Shown: positions 31,855 through 42,815, numbered from the stretch's first letter. The stretch is 64,000 bases of DNA from Cyrtodaria siliqua (GCA_037043455.1 JAWPHD010000136.1:124001-188000); one strand, 5' to 3'. The notes: generated by a model from the letters alone, not told the origin. Translations and numbers: made by a program.

Positions 31855-32890
31855 TGTATGCAGCAGGTTAGGTTCAGTATTAGGTTAGCATCTAGAAAAA
31901 CAACAACATATATATGCATTAGCAATGATGTCAATAATTGTATAAATAAATGATGCACTATGCCTTGAAGCAGGTTAACGTCAGTAATAGGTTAGCATTT
32001 GGGAAAACAACAACATATATATGCATTAGCAATGATGTCAATAATTGTATAAATAAATGATGCACTATGCCTTGAGGCAGGTTAGCGTCAGTATAAGGTT
32101 AGCATTTAGAAAAACAACAACATATATATGCATTAGCAATGATGTCAATAATTGTATAAATAAATGATGCACTATGCCTTGAGGCAGTTTAGCGTCAGTA
32201 ATAGGTTAGCATTTGGTAAAACAACAACATATATATGCATTAGCAATGATGTCATTAATTGTATAAATAAATGATGCACTATGCCTTGAGGCAGGTTAGC
32301 GTCAGTATTAGGTTAGCATTTAGAAAAACAACAACATATATATGCATAAGCAATGATGTCAATAATTGTATAAATAAATGATGCACTATGCCTTGAGGCA
32401 GGTTAGCGTCAGTAATAGGTTAGCATTTGGGAAAACAACAACATATATATGCATTAGCAATGATGTCAATAATTGTATAAATAAATGATGCACTATGCCT
32501 GGAGGCAGGTTAGCGTCAGTATTAGGTTAGCATTTAGAAAAACAACAACATATATATGCATTAGCAATGATGTCAATAATTGTATAAATAAATGATGCAC
32601 TATGCCTTGAGGCAGGTTAGCGTCAGTAATAGGTTAGCATTTGGGAAAACAACAACATATATATGCATTAGCAATGATGTCATTAATTGTATAAATAAAT
32701 GATGCACTATGCCTTGAAGCAGGTTAGCGTCAGTAATAGGTTAGCATTTGGGAAAACAACAACATATATATGCATTAGCAATGATGTCATTAATTGTATA
32801 AATAAATGATGCACTATGCCTTGAAGCAGGTTAGCGTCAGTAATAGGTTAGCATTTGGGAAAACAACAACATATATATCCATTAGCAATG
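31855..32890. repeat. ~108 bp tandem repeat with an AB dimer higher-order pattern (10 units)
   Basis: Unit order by the variable phrase, B (AGTATTAGG/ATAAGG...TTAGAAAAAC, or TCTAG) or A (AGTAATAGG...TTGG), is B A B A B A B A A A. All units carry ACAACAACATATATATGCATTAG-like, AATTGTATAAATAAATGATGC and ACTATGCCTTGA.GCAG. Copy I has only one BA pair, so expansion went by dimers and then by the A monomer at the right end. Non-coding. Confidence 0.9.
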
Positions 32891-33610
32891 CTATTGATAA
32901 TTGTTTTTCTATGTTCTTGTGCACTAAATGTTATTAGGAAGTGCATCAAGATCTCATTTACACGATAAGCAGGAGCTTGAAACGTGATTCTGGTTGAACG
33001 CAGCTGTATTGATTTGCAGAATATAAGTTCCTGTGACAATTTTCAGTTTCTATGGAAGTTGTATTATGCAAGAAAGCAGCGTATGTAGTTTGGATTAAAA
33101 GTTCCTATGCTGAATGCAAATACCGGTTTATCATACCAATATGAGAACACTGAATGGAGATGATCGATATTTAGAGTAAAAACAGCTTAGTAAATACTGA
33201 TAAGGGAGATCCTTTAAAAGCAACAAACATAACAAAGAGAATAAAGAAGCTGACTCGATTTTTCATGCGAGGTAATGTAAGAAACAACACATCTTGCGCC
33301 CCCTAGCATCGGCTTAAGCGGTATTCTACTTCAAAGCCACATATATTGGGCTCATTGATCGCAAGGGTTATGTTCACTGTAAAACTAAGTATAATTAGCC
33401 TCATTGGAAAACTGGAATTCTATGCGACTTACTAATTATAACAACACGTTACACGTTAAAAATGGTTAGCAACACGTTTACCAAAGTAACATACATGTAT
33501 ATAAGTTATTGTATATACATTAGATCTCGGTATTTTACACTTTAAACCAAACTAATCCCAAAATGGCGATTTATCATTTTTATCATTGTTATTATCAGTG
33601 ATACGTCGTT
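32891..33610. other. Post-array block and copy II-specific sequence
   Basis: 32891-33354 matches 25670-26098 (GCATCAAGATCTCATTTACACG, CTTGCGCCCCCTAGCATCGGC). 33355-33610 has no partner in copy I, so it is an insertion here or a loss there. It has no terminal repeats that I can see. Confidence 0.7.
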
Positions 33611-34560
33611 TTTGTACCACCTCATATGACACATCATGTGAAACGTGTCATCCGCGATGTGCGGGTGATATCCTGTGCGGGAGTGAGTGACGTCAATAAC
33701 CGTCAATTAACTGACATCATTAACGTGCACTCCGTCATTTACGTACGTTTAAATTTCATTTCATGATGTCACAGGGAAAAGGACGTTGGAATCTCTCCCC
33801 AGTTTTATCGAGTTCACGGTAAAAATATATCGAAAAAACTGTGTTTGCCTCATTGCTACCTTAATGAGTTTAGTTAACAACAGTGCGCATTGTTCTACAG
33901 TACAGAATGAGCTTTCCTCTGCCGCAAACGGTATTTCCATTCATAAGCACTTTCTGAGATTATCTCTTCCAAATGTTCAGGGTCGTGTACACTTTCTTTC
34001 ATTTCCAGTACTTCGGGAGGACTAATCTAAGAAAATCTATATGCAATCACATGTATTAAGAGCATATACCCATACAATGTGGGCATTTTCTTCCGCCGCA
34101 AACAACGAGTATTTCGATTCATGGGTAATTGAATATAGATTTTATTAGAAATAATCTTCCCAAAGTATTGGAAATGTAAGAAAGTGTTCGCGACCCTAAA
34201 CATTTGGAATATAATAATCTGGGAAAGTAGTGGATGAAAAGAAATACCGTTTGCGGCAGAGGGAAGCTCATTATGTAGTGTTGAGGAATGCGCACTTTAG
34301 TTAAAAAAATATTAAGAAAGTAAGGAAGCAAACACAGACCTGAATCGAGTATTTTGTCTACACATTTTTGCCGTGAACTCGATAAAAGTGACCAGAAATT
34401 CCAACGTCCTTTTCCCTGCATTCACTTTAACGAAAATGAAATTTAAACGTACGTAAATGGCGGAGTGTACGTTAATGACGTCAGTTAATTGACGGTTAAT
34501 GATGTCACTTAATTCCGGGTTATCATCCCGCACATGGTAATCACCGCAAATCGCCATTAA
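33611..34560. repeat. 0.9 kb foldback palindrome, copy 2
   Basis: It aligns with 26105-27035 in the same orientation, left arm about 33611-34030 and right arm about 34140-34560, central spacer with ACCCATACAATGTGGGCATTTTC. Both arms are retained, with small differences (for example CATTTCATGATGTCACAGGGAAAAGG on the left). Confidence 0.85.
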
Positions 34561-34839
34561 ATTTGAAAGTGGAAACAGTATCGTAATTGAATTTGCTGTC
34601 ATTGAACTTCAGGTTATTTGGTAGTCTGAACTAAAACGGTTAATCAATCTCCGTGACAATTTACAGACAGTATTTAGATGATACATTAAATTTTCTGAAT
34701 TTCCTTTTAAGACTTTTTTTAAAGACTGAAGAAGATGCTGATGTTTTTTTGATTGTCATAGAAACAAATCACTATACAGTTTTTCATATATTAGGCGAAT
34801 CTCTCTATCTTAAGTTATTTGAGTATACATATATACATA

Positions 34840-35300
34840 TGTTGAGAAGATTGTGTACCAGCTACTTACCAACGGATTCCTTAGACATCAACCTCGACAC
34901 AGCGCCTCGCCCAATAGCAGACGGCGCCTTAGCCCACTCAGCCACTTAGTCTAACTAAAATATATTGATTTCGGAAACCGGGTGATATTTAAGGCCTTAG
35001 TCTAGAACGCGTCGGATATCTTTCGGTGTTTCTGTAAAATAAAGACAACAATAGCAATATTGATACGATACATGATTATAACCCTAGGTACCTATACAAA
35101 CACCCAACATAGAAAGACGCCAGATCAATACAGATACAATGAATTGAATGATACAATGGCGAGGCGCTGTGTCGAGGTTGGTGTCTAAGGCTGTGTGTTC
35201 AAATCCGTTGGTACAACATTTTCTCCACATATAATATTTAATGTTTGTACATGTATCTTATAGATCCTACGTTAAAGAAAGTTCGTTATTATTATTATTA
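34840..35300. mobile_element. Head-to-head pair of tRNA-like SINEs in copy II
   Basis: Minus copy at about 34840-34955 (TAGACATCAACCTCGACACAGCG, CTCGCCCAATAGCAGAC) and plus copy at about 35155-35300 (GGCGAGGCGCTGTGTCGAGG, GGCTGTGTGTTCAAATCCG, body to AAAGAAAGTTCGTT then (ATT)n). The spacer between them is longer than in the 22.8-23.1 kb pair and reads in the opposite orientation, so the pair as a whole is inverted between the two sites. Confidence 0.68.
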
Positions 35301-36223
35301 TTATCAAGTGTATATATGTATCTATATAATAGCATCTTTTTTTTTGCCACAAGCTTTCGGTTGTTTTTCTAACCTTCTTCATGGATTTTATGCTAAATCT
35401 AACGTCACTCTCTTATATATATATATATATATATATATCGATAGCTCAGTGGATAAGGTCTTAGGTTTGAGTTACAGACCTCTGACACGCTCACCTAACG
35501 GAGACATGTCTGATAGGAAACGTCATCCTACATCTCCCTCTGAGGTTGTTGTCCCTATAGGACCTTATATGGTGGGTTGACGGCAAACCCCATTTCATTT
35601 ATGGTTGAGAGAGTATTATTCTTCCTGCAGGATGTATGTCACAATGATTTTTTTATCTAGTTTGCAGACAGGAATTAAATCGTCAAATCCGCCATTATAC
35701 GGTGTCAGATGAGAAGTTTAAATACCTTTTAACAAATAATCATTCAGGTTTCATCACTATAAAGACTAAACGAAGACTGAACACGATTACAGAAACCAAT
35801 AAATTCATTATAGTTGGCTGCGAAATTTTATTTTAACCGCCGGCATGCCAATAACCACAGGAGACAAGTTTTGTATTGAAAATCTCTGTAAGGGTCTTGA
35901 ATAGGATCATGAAGGTAGAATGTGTAACTCAATACTTTTTATAGTCTGCATATAAATTGTGCTTCATTTATCTATGACAGTTTCGGTCTTCACCTAAGAA
36001 CTTCATCCGCCATGAGTGACGTCACAGTGACTGTTTAACCCTGGATTGGTTTTCTGTGGCAAACAACAGTCTGTAGTTGGTGCTGATGGTGTACGCTCCC
36101 TCGTTTCCTGTTTCAGACTGGTGTACTCTGTCTAAACGTAATGACAATGATTTTTCTCTGGGATTCTTTCCTTTAAGTAATTAAGGCTCCCTCCAGTCAA
36201 TAACATGGTTAGATAGAACGATA
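35301..36223 (+). repeat. Shared middle block of copy II
   Basis: It matches 27270-28199 and reversed 48650-49500. It includes a (TA)n run at 35414-35438, then GATAGCTCAGTGGATAAGG (35440-35458), GAGGTTGTTGTCCCTATAGG and CTGCAGGATGTATGTC. Later landmarks are AACCGCCGGCATGCCAATAACC and ATGAGTGACGTCAC. No gene is seen. Confidence 0.75.
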
Positions 36224-37150
36224 TTGTCTGTCACTTTACTTTTATTCATCATGGTTTCAGATAGTTTGCGACCACATTGTGAAAGTGTTTGGCCGATTTC
36301 TGAGTTCATTCATGCTCTATCAGTCCTGTGCCAAATGTGCATCCGGTTTGATCGACATGTACACATAGACGTAATTATCCCACGATATCTTGAAAATACA
36401 ACCACAATCATTTTCAACTAAAGAACTCTTCTGCGACAAGGACTATCACAACCGGATTTCTATGGTGACTTGATTTACAAACTTCGTAAGGTCCTTGGTC
36501 ATGATCACTTTCATACTATCTTTGTTAAACTTGTTAAAAGGTTTATCAATAGAGGTTATGACCCTATCATTTTTCAACGCACTCCATTTACAGTTCGCCA
36601 CTATGCTTTCCTCTTTAATTGTGCGACGACCGGACAGGATGTGGCCACTATGATGACGTCTGCCTAAAGCCCAAAAGGACGGTGACGTTTGATGTTTGTC
36701 TGCATTCTTGTCTTGTCGTGCTCTTAATGGTTTATTCTCTTGTTGCTCTGGCTTCTGCCAAGTCATTGCGAACCTTCTTTGTGGCTTTCTATTCTATTGT
36801 CTTTTGTATTTATTTATACCCGAGCATCTTTGTGTTTACGTAATGTTGCCTTGTTGGTTAGAGAATAGTTCATGGCGGGGATTTCTTTATTTACTACACT
36901 ATCCCGTTTTCTTGGGATGAATTAGCGTTAGTGTGAGGTTTGGTGCACCCTAAAACCTGGTTTAACGCCCCACGCCCCCAACCCCCTTGTTTTGCCACTG
37001 ACCTTTCCAAGGCGGTAGCCCTATTGTCAAGCCTGTTTGTGTTTGTGACGGCATATGCCTTTATTCCTTGTAAACATTGCCATTTATGTTTGTAGTTTTG
37101 CGTGTTTTTGGGTAACTATGTTCTGTGAAATCTGCATTTCCTGTTCTTGT
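36224..37150 (+). mobile_element. Chimeric Penelope-like derivative, copy II
   Basis: An upstream block (36224-36420) is fused to the RT C-terminal codons (36424-36664) and stop (TAA, 36665-36667), then about 480 bp of 3' UTR. The coding part reads LRQGLSQPDFYGD, YKLRKVLGHDHFHTIF, VKRFINRGYDPIIFQRT and PFTVRHYAFLFNC. Those motifs follow the RT in the longer copy at 18200-19301. The palm and fingers are replaced by the upstream block, so this is a non-autonomous chimera. The same fusion is in copies I and III. Confidence 0.78.
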
Positions 37151-37410
37151 TTTTATATGCGTAAGCCTATTTTGTTACGCCATATTATATAGTCGTTTAT
37201 GCTTCTTTATGTTTGACACTTAATTGTCTGATCATTGGTAACTAAATATAATCATATATCATCATATATCATTTCCTTTCAGATTATAATCCATATTATT
37301 AATGTGCCGGGAAAACTCGTCTTCATGATCCTGCTCTCTATCACAGCTAACAGCCGTGTATTAGAGACAATTAGCAGGATATTATCCAATCAGTGCTAAT
37401 GTGTAGGGTA

Positions 37411-38365
37411 AATATAATAACACAATACAATAATGCAATATTAAGTTTCATACAATTTAAAAGAAGAACAAACACTAGTTCAGAATCTATGAATAATGAA
37501 ACAGTATATTGAAGAACATGTATAAACATATTAAAATTGAATGCATGACTTGCATGAGGCTAATCATTTTAATAATTGTTAATGTACTAATTTAAGGTTG
37601 GGGTTGACATGCATTTAATTTTAACATGTTAAATGATAAACATTGTTAATTAATTGTTTTATCGTGTCATAACCCCACCATTTATCAACATTTTAATCAC
37701 TGTTAACATTTTAACTCCTTTGTTCATCTGTATATGTTTTCCAGTTTTTATTTCCCCCACCCAGTTTTATAACTGTATGGCCTCTATATAATACCTAACC
37801 ATTGGATGCTTTTTAAAAGCAGCCAACGTGTTTCATAAATTTGTGTTGTTTTCTTATGCATCAGTAAACTATCATAGTTATAAATTATCCATATATGGTA
37901 AATTGGAATTATGATGTCATAGTTCTCAAAATGGCGGCTTCTATATCCGTTTCAAAACAACGTTCAAATGATCATAATTTTTATCTTCTTAATGTTTATC
38001 ATCCGATTTTGACAACTTTTTCATCTTTTTATAAGTTTTTCAGAACGCTGCGCTATCTCCGTCATAGAAGAACGTGACACAAATGCAAAGTCTTGTTTCA
38101 ATTTAAAATAGTAGTTTCGTTGCCAGATTTGCATAATATCAAGTAAAATATGTTTTACTCTGCAAAACAAAGTTATGGTTGCGTAAAACTTGAATCAGTC
38201 TGTCCACCCGTCTGTTTGTTTTTCTGTAGCCACAACCTTTTCCGCTCGATAACTCTTCCGCTATACGACTATTTAAGACGTATAGCCAAATATGAAATAT
38301 GAGCGTTATTGATAAGTGTCGTATAAAAATACGTGTCTGCAATATATTTTCAATAATGTTTTAGT
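37411..38365 (+). repeat. Family right-hand block (inverted at 45606-46590)
   Basis: The landmarks TAATGCAATATTAAGTTT, AATTGAATGCATGACTTGCATGAGG, AGTTCTCAAAATGGCGGCTTC, TGCGCTATCTCCGTCATAGAAG and GATAACTCTTCCGCTATACG occur in reverse complement at 45606-46590 in the opposite order. A related third piece is at 49680-49980 (-). The 60-codon frame at 37895-38077 has no domain. Confidence 0.85.
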
Positions 38366-38712
38366 GTTTCCCTCAGCCTGGTGCTTTTGAATTTATCCCA
38401 TTTATTAAAAAATATATACTTCACTTCCGAATAAATGTTCTATACTATACATATTTGTCGATAAATAAAATACCATTAAATATGTTTTAGCTATTAAAGA
38501 ACATGTACCGTCAAGATATAAAAATATTTAATACGTATACGATACAGTAATAGTCGTATATAATATAATTTTAATGCCTGTGTAATTAACCATCGACCTG
38601 CTGGTAATTAGTATGACTATGCTACATCAGGTACATGTTTCTGAGTAGAAACTCCGTTACTCTGTAAGTAAATGCAAGAAATATTAAAGAGACTACCTAT
38701 ATGTTTTTATCA
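38366..38712. other. Unassigned non-coding sequence
   Basis: AT-rich; no gene or repeat is recognised. Confidence 0.45.
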
Positions 38713-39850
38713 TGTCGGGTCACGCGCCAAGACGACAATTGAAATCGCCAAAACGACAAATAAATGTGGCTCGTGGATTTTCTTTTCGCGTGGCGACTTG
38801 TCGTCTTGGCGATTTATTTTTGTCGTTCTGTCGTCTTGTTGTCTTGGCGCCCGCTAGAACGACAAAACGAAAAGACGACAAAATGCTATATTTGTCGTCT
38901 TGTCGTCTTTTCGCCTTCCGGTAGACATGCGCACTTTAATAAATTAGAGCCAAAGTGTCCAAGCAAAGTTGTGTATTTCTGCATGCAAATCATATTTTAA
39001 AAGCTATTAAGCTACCTCTGAAAATGATATTGGCCCAACTATTTTCCACAGTTGGTTTGATGTTGGCCAGATTAACAGTATTGTCACAAATCATTGGCCC
39101 AACAATAAACCACTATACTGGGACAACGTAGAAACGATGAGCAGAATCAAATGGGCCCAACGTAAAATACCAACATCGGGCCAACAGTGTTCCATGATAT
39201 TTGCCCAACTATTTTCCACAGTTGGTTTGATGTTGGCCCAACTTAACATTATTGCCACAAATCATTGACCCAACAATAAAACATGTTGGGCCAACGTGGA
39301 AACTATGAACAGAATCAAATAGGCCCAACGTAAAATACCAATGCAGGGCCAACGAAAGTGATGCTATTGGTTTGATGTTGGCCCAACATATGCATGCTAT
39401 CTGATATTTTTCGTCTTGTCGTCTTTTCGCCTTCCAGGAGACATGCATAATAAATTAGAGACAAAGTGTCCGAGTTGGGCCAACGTGGAAACGATGAGCG
39501 AAATCAAATAGGCCCAACGTAAAAGACCAATGCAGGCCCAACGAAAGTTGTGATATTGGTTTGATGTTGGCCCAGTTTATGCATGCTATCTGGGAATCAA
39601 GGAATTCGTTTAGTTAGTAAAACACACTTCCTATTTTTACAGATGCTCATACTTTCCGAGAAATAATATATGTTTTAACACCATACCGTTCACGTGTAGC
39701 TTTCCTTTCAATAGAAAAGTTGCTTCACTTCACGTTCTGGCGGGCGCCAAGACGACGACAAATACAGCCTTTTGTCGTCTTTTCATTTTGTCGTTCTGGC
39801 AGGCGCAAAGACAAGACGACAGAACGACAACAATAAAGCGCCAAGACTGA
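38713..39850. mobile_element. Element with CGACAA-rich palindromic ends and a ~170 bp repeat core
   Basis: The left end (about 38726-38930) and right end (about 39725-39850) are dense in GTCGTCTTGTCGTC / GACGACAAGACGAC words and CGCCAAGACGAC termini. Each end is itself nearly palindromic: GCGCCAAGACGACAA at 38727-38741 faces TTGTTGTCTTGGCGC at about 38846-38860. Between them lies a ~170 bp repeat rich in TTGGGCCAAC words. A third copy of the CGACAA block joined to a GCC-TTCC.G.AGACATGC phrase occurs inside the core at about 39408-39475, matching 38898-38960. No open frame of note. I know of no family assignment. Confidence 0.65.
39025..39595. repeat. ~170 bp tandem repeat rich in TTGGGCCAAC
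   Basis: Unit landmarks: CCCAACTATTTTCCACAGTTGG (39032, 39204), GTTTGATGTTGGCC (39056, 39228, 39370, 39559), AATCAAATRGGCCCAACGTAAAA (39148, 39315, 39505) and ACAAATCATTG.CCCAACAATAAA (39086, 39257). Two near-complete units are followed by a partial unit and a further half unit after the internal CGACAA block. Confidence 0.85.
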
Positions 39851-40294
39851 TTAATTGATTCTTTTTCAGAAATCAGCCATCATATTCTGCCGCGAAACAG
39901 GGTGCTTGAGATAAAATCCTATCCCGGCAGTTACTTGCCTATCCCGTCAGGTGTACCTCTTTTGAAGACGTCACAGCTAATGTTGGGACTACTTTTGTCC
40001 TAAATATTAATGGTGTCATCGTAGTCGTATTGTACATGTTTGTTTACATGAATTTTATTACGATGTGTTTAGCTGATTCGATAAACATGATTGGGATGAA
40101 AATGAATAAATCTTATTTAGGAAACATATTCTTCTTTTTTTTTCACTTCTTTTAAAAACAAATAATAATACTAATTATGAATAAAACTTATAAAATAAAA
40201 ACAATAACAGCACCACAGTCAAAATTTGTCGGTCTGCATCAAACTGTCTGATAACATAGAGGTTGGAGAATTCAAGCTCAACTGAGATGGTCTC

Positions 40295-42024
40295 ATGGAG
40301 GAAATTAATGTTAATGCAACCACAGATCAGGAATTTCTTCAACGATTTGACATTGAGAAAAGTGATTTAGATTTTGATTTTGATTTGGAGCCAGTGGTGC
40401 TGGTGCCGATGGGTATCACACATGTTCGTGTGGCTGTGCCTGACAGTGATAATAATGCCATTCTGCCAATTCCTGTGACTGTCAGCAAATCAACAGAAAC
40501 AGGTCAGTCTGAAAAAGAAAATGGATTTGTGAGACATAAAGCAGAGGTTATTCAAACATTTATTGACAGTTAAGCAAACAAAAACATTTTAAGGAAAACA
40601 ATGGCTGACATCAACTCATTTAATTGATTTTTGAGAAGTAAAGGGGAAGTTAGAAAATGTTTCCAAAATGACCATGACGAATTAGACCAGTATATTGCCA
40701 ACGTTTTGTTCTCGTGTGAACGACAGATGGTCGGAAGCATGAACCAGGCTCACTGAAAAATATTGTGTCATGTTTGGATAGGAAGTTACAGAGGCATGGC
40801 TATCCACACACAATAATAAGAGGCAGTGGCCCATATTTCACGACTACAGGTGAAACAAAAATCCCTTTAAAAAATGGTCAAAGGAAGCAAGCCGAATGTA
40901 TCCGCCCAACTGACAGATAATGAAATCAACATAATGTAGGAAACAAATATCCCAGGCGCCGATAGTCCCAAAGCACTTCTGAATACAATGTGGCTCAACA
41001 ACTGCATACATTTTGGACTATGTGGAACTTCAGAACAGTATGAACTAAGGTAAAAAAAATGTCAGTTTTATTGGGGGAATGATCGTTTTATTACATTTCT
41101 AAAAGTTTGGGATTTCTCGGTGAAAGAAAATTGATAATCCCTAAATATTAATAGCTCCGAACACAAAAATAACTAACTGTGCCGCTGAGCCATGACATCA
41201 AATAGGTGTTGTTGACATTGATAGCGTTCAATATGCCTAAAGCGAAAAGTCATATATAAACAGATATTAAAAAATATAATGAATAACTTATTTAACTGCT
41301 AGGTGGAAGGAGTGTGGTTTTTTTCAGGAATGAACGAGCCGATGAATAAAACAAATCACGCCTTCCATCTCATGAAGGAATTCCGTATAATCGATCCCAA
41401 TTCATCGAATAATATTAAATAATGTACTAGATATTTATGTGAAAATAACAAAATATTTTCAGATGGGGTGATGTAAAACTGAAAGCCACGTCCTATGGAA
41501 GAGAATGCCTGGAGTTGAATGAGAGACAAACCAAGACAAGAACAGGCGTCAATGTATGTGATGTAAGGAAAGTCACACCTAAAATATTTGCGTGTTGTGG
41601 CGAACGCATTCCAGTCGAATTTTACAAACATACTTGCAAAAGCGCCCGCGAAAAATGTGTGGAGATGATTCTCCAATTTATATTGCAACCGGGACAACTC
41701 CTCTTGGCAAATATGGAGAAGCTCAGTGGTTTATGAATCAAAGGGTTGGAGAGAAAAAACTGGGAGAAATGTTGAAGCAAATGGCAAAGGACGCATTATT
41801 AAATCCTGAGAAAAACTTTACAAACCATTTCCGCCAGTAAACATTTGGTTCAAAAGTTAAGAGACTGCAATGTAGCAGCACACACAGATATCATGCAAAT
41901 CAGTGGCCACAAAAATGTGCAGTCAAGCATTAATTACAGTGAAATATCTGAAAAAGAAGCAAAAAGGATGTTCCAACCTGCTAGCCTCATCCCCCAAGCC
42001 ATGTCTGCCCGAGTCTTTAACTGA
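40295..42024 (+). pseudogene. Crypton tyrosine recombinase (DUF3504-like), one intron, inactive
   Basis: Exon 1 starts at ATG 40295 and stays in one frame through TAA 40571-40573 and TGA 40625-40627 (NKNILRKTMADINSF, ELDQYIANVLFS). It shifts near 40715 into DG..HEPGSLKNIVSCLDRKL, then shifts again into LTDNEINIM and a TAG at 40937-40939. It ends in LNTMWLNNCIHFGLCG...QYEL. The family has GLRG at this point, so the first catalytic arginine is cysteine. Exon 2 (from 41463) reads RWGDVKL, LNERQTKTRTG and GKYGEAQWFMNQRVGEKKLG, with frameshifts near 41630. The NHSAR-type box is NHF with an inserted base and a serine codon in place of the second arginine. ISGHKNVQSSINYSEI keeps the later histidine and the nucleophile tyrosine. 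Stop at 42022. Confidence 0.8.
41050..41462 (+). other. Spliceosomal intron in the Crypton gene
   Basis: 413 bp with GTAAAA at the 5' end (41050) and ATATTTTCAG at the 3' end (41453-41462). Joining 41049 to 41463 rebuilds the arginine codon AG|A and restores the family's continuous motif ...QYELR-WGDVKL in frame. A frame broken exactly at GT-AG boundaries is strong evidence for a true intron. Confidence 0.85.
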
Positions 42025-42661
42025 ATCTTGTGAATCACGGCAACATGTTGCACTAGATCGCCAGAACACTTGCCAGCAAACAACATTGTCTGACGTGAAT
42101 GTTCGTAGGCCGGATTACCCCACCCATCAGGAAATGGCCCGTTATTATCCAATCCGACATTAAATTTCATCAAAGTCGACTCAAAATTAGAACACTTGGC
42201 AGTCTATGTTCTACAGTGCATTTATTCACGTAAATAATATGAATGTTTATAACAGATCCCCGCAAAATTCGTAATGTTCACTGACTTCAGATCGCGTTTA
42301 GGAGTACTGTAATCCAGAACTTGTACTTGACATGAGCGGTTTTCACTTATTTCCACTTATCTCCGTGAACACGTTGTCGTTGGATGGAGAAAACATTTAC
42401 TAAGACATTTTTATGGCAATTATTTTTAAGTTTTATAAGAAATTGGTTCGAACAGTTTGAACAAAAATGTAATTTGTTTGTTTTACATCGCTAAATAAAC
42501 GGAATTTTTTCCTGTGCGTATTTAGAGTTTACGGTGGGTACTTTGGATAAGGTTTGGATTAATACACCGATGACAGTTCGAATGGGGGCGTCAGACGGGA
42601 TATTTTTGAAGAAAATGGAAAAAAAAGTAAAATAAATGATTTTAAACGATCGACATGATTA

Positions 42662-42815
42662 ATAGAATATCATGTTAGTGCTTGATCCTATCCAGTTTAT
42701 CAGGTTCGGCCCGAAAAATAAATGAAGTCTTCGGCAAAGCCTTGGGCTTCATTTTTTTTCCCAGCCTCACCTGATAAACTGGATAGGATCAGGCACTAAC
42801 ATGATATTTTCTATA
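42662..42815. repeat. Terminal hairpin of the long Crypton copy
   Basis: ATAGAATATCATGTTAGTGC...ATCCTATCCAGTTTATCAGG (42662-42704) pairs with CCTGATAAACTGGATAGGAT...GCACTAACATGATATTTTCTAT (42770-42813). The tip can pair further through AATGAAG...CTTCATT around TCTTCGGCAAAGCCTTGGG. Sequence identity with 738-886 is high. Confidence 0.88.

Larger units (their letters stand above)
29499..37410 (+). repeat. Large segmental repeat, copy II (expanded to 7.9 kb)
   Basis: It aligns with copy I from 23739 onward and is longer for four visible reasons: more ~180 bp units, an extra ~370 bp duplication, ten instead of two ~108 bp units, and extra sequence at 33355-33610 with a fuller SINE pair. At its right end it diverges from copy I just after GCTAATGTGTAGGGT (about 37410). 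It then continues into sequence matching the inverted copy III, with an internal deletion of about 0.9 kb by comparison. Confidence 0.82.
39881..42815 (+). mobile_element. Crypton-type tyrosine-recombinase transposon with terminal hairpin
   Basis: The left end near 39881 and right end near 42815 are set by alignment with the short derivative at 521-891. Inside is a decayed DUF3504/ZMYM-like tyrosine recombinase with an intron (pseudogene 40295-42024). After it come about 640 bp of non-coding sequence and the terminal hairpin at 42662-42815. There are no terminal inverted repeats, as expected for Cryptons, which move by tyrosine recombination. A large single-end hairpin is not something I associate with this class. 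The copy is inactive because of stops, frameshifts and lost catalytic arginines. Confidence 0.75.

Noticed and set aside
38672..39000. Three overlapping plus-strand frames of 61-78 codons
   Set aside because: They overlie the CGACAA-rich palindromic end; all reflect low-complexity sequence.
41356..42173. Minus-strand frames at 41356-41697 and 41934-42173
   Set aside because: They are shadows of the Crypton recombinase exon 2 on the plus strand.
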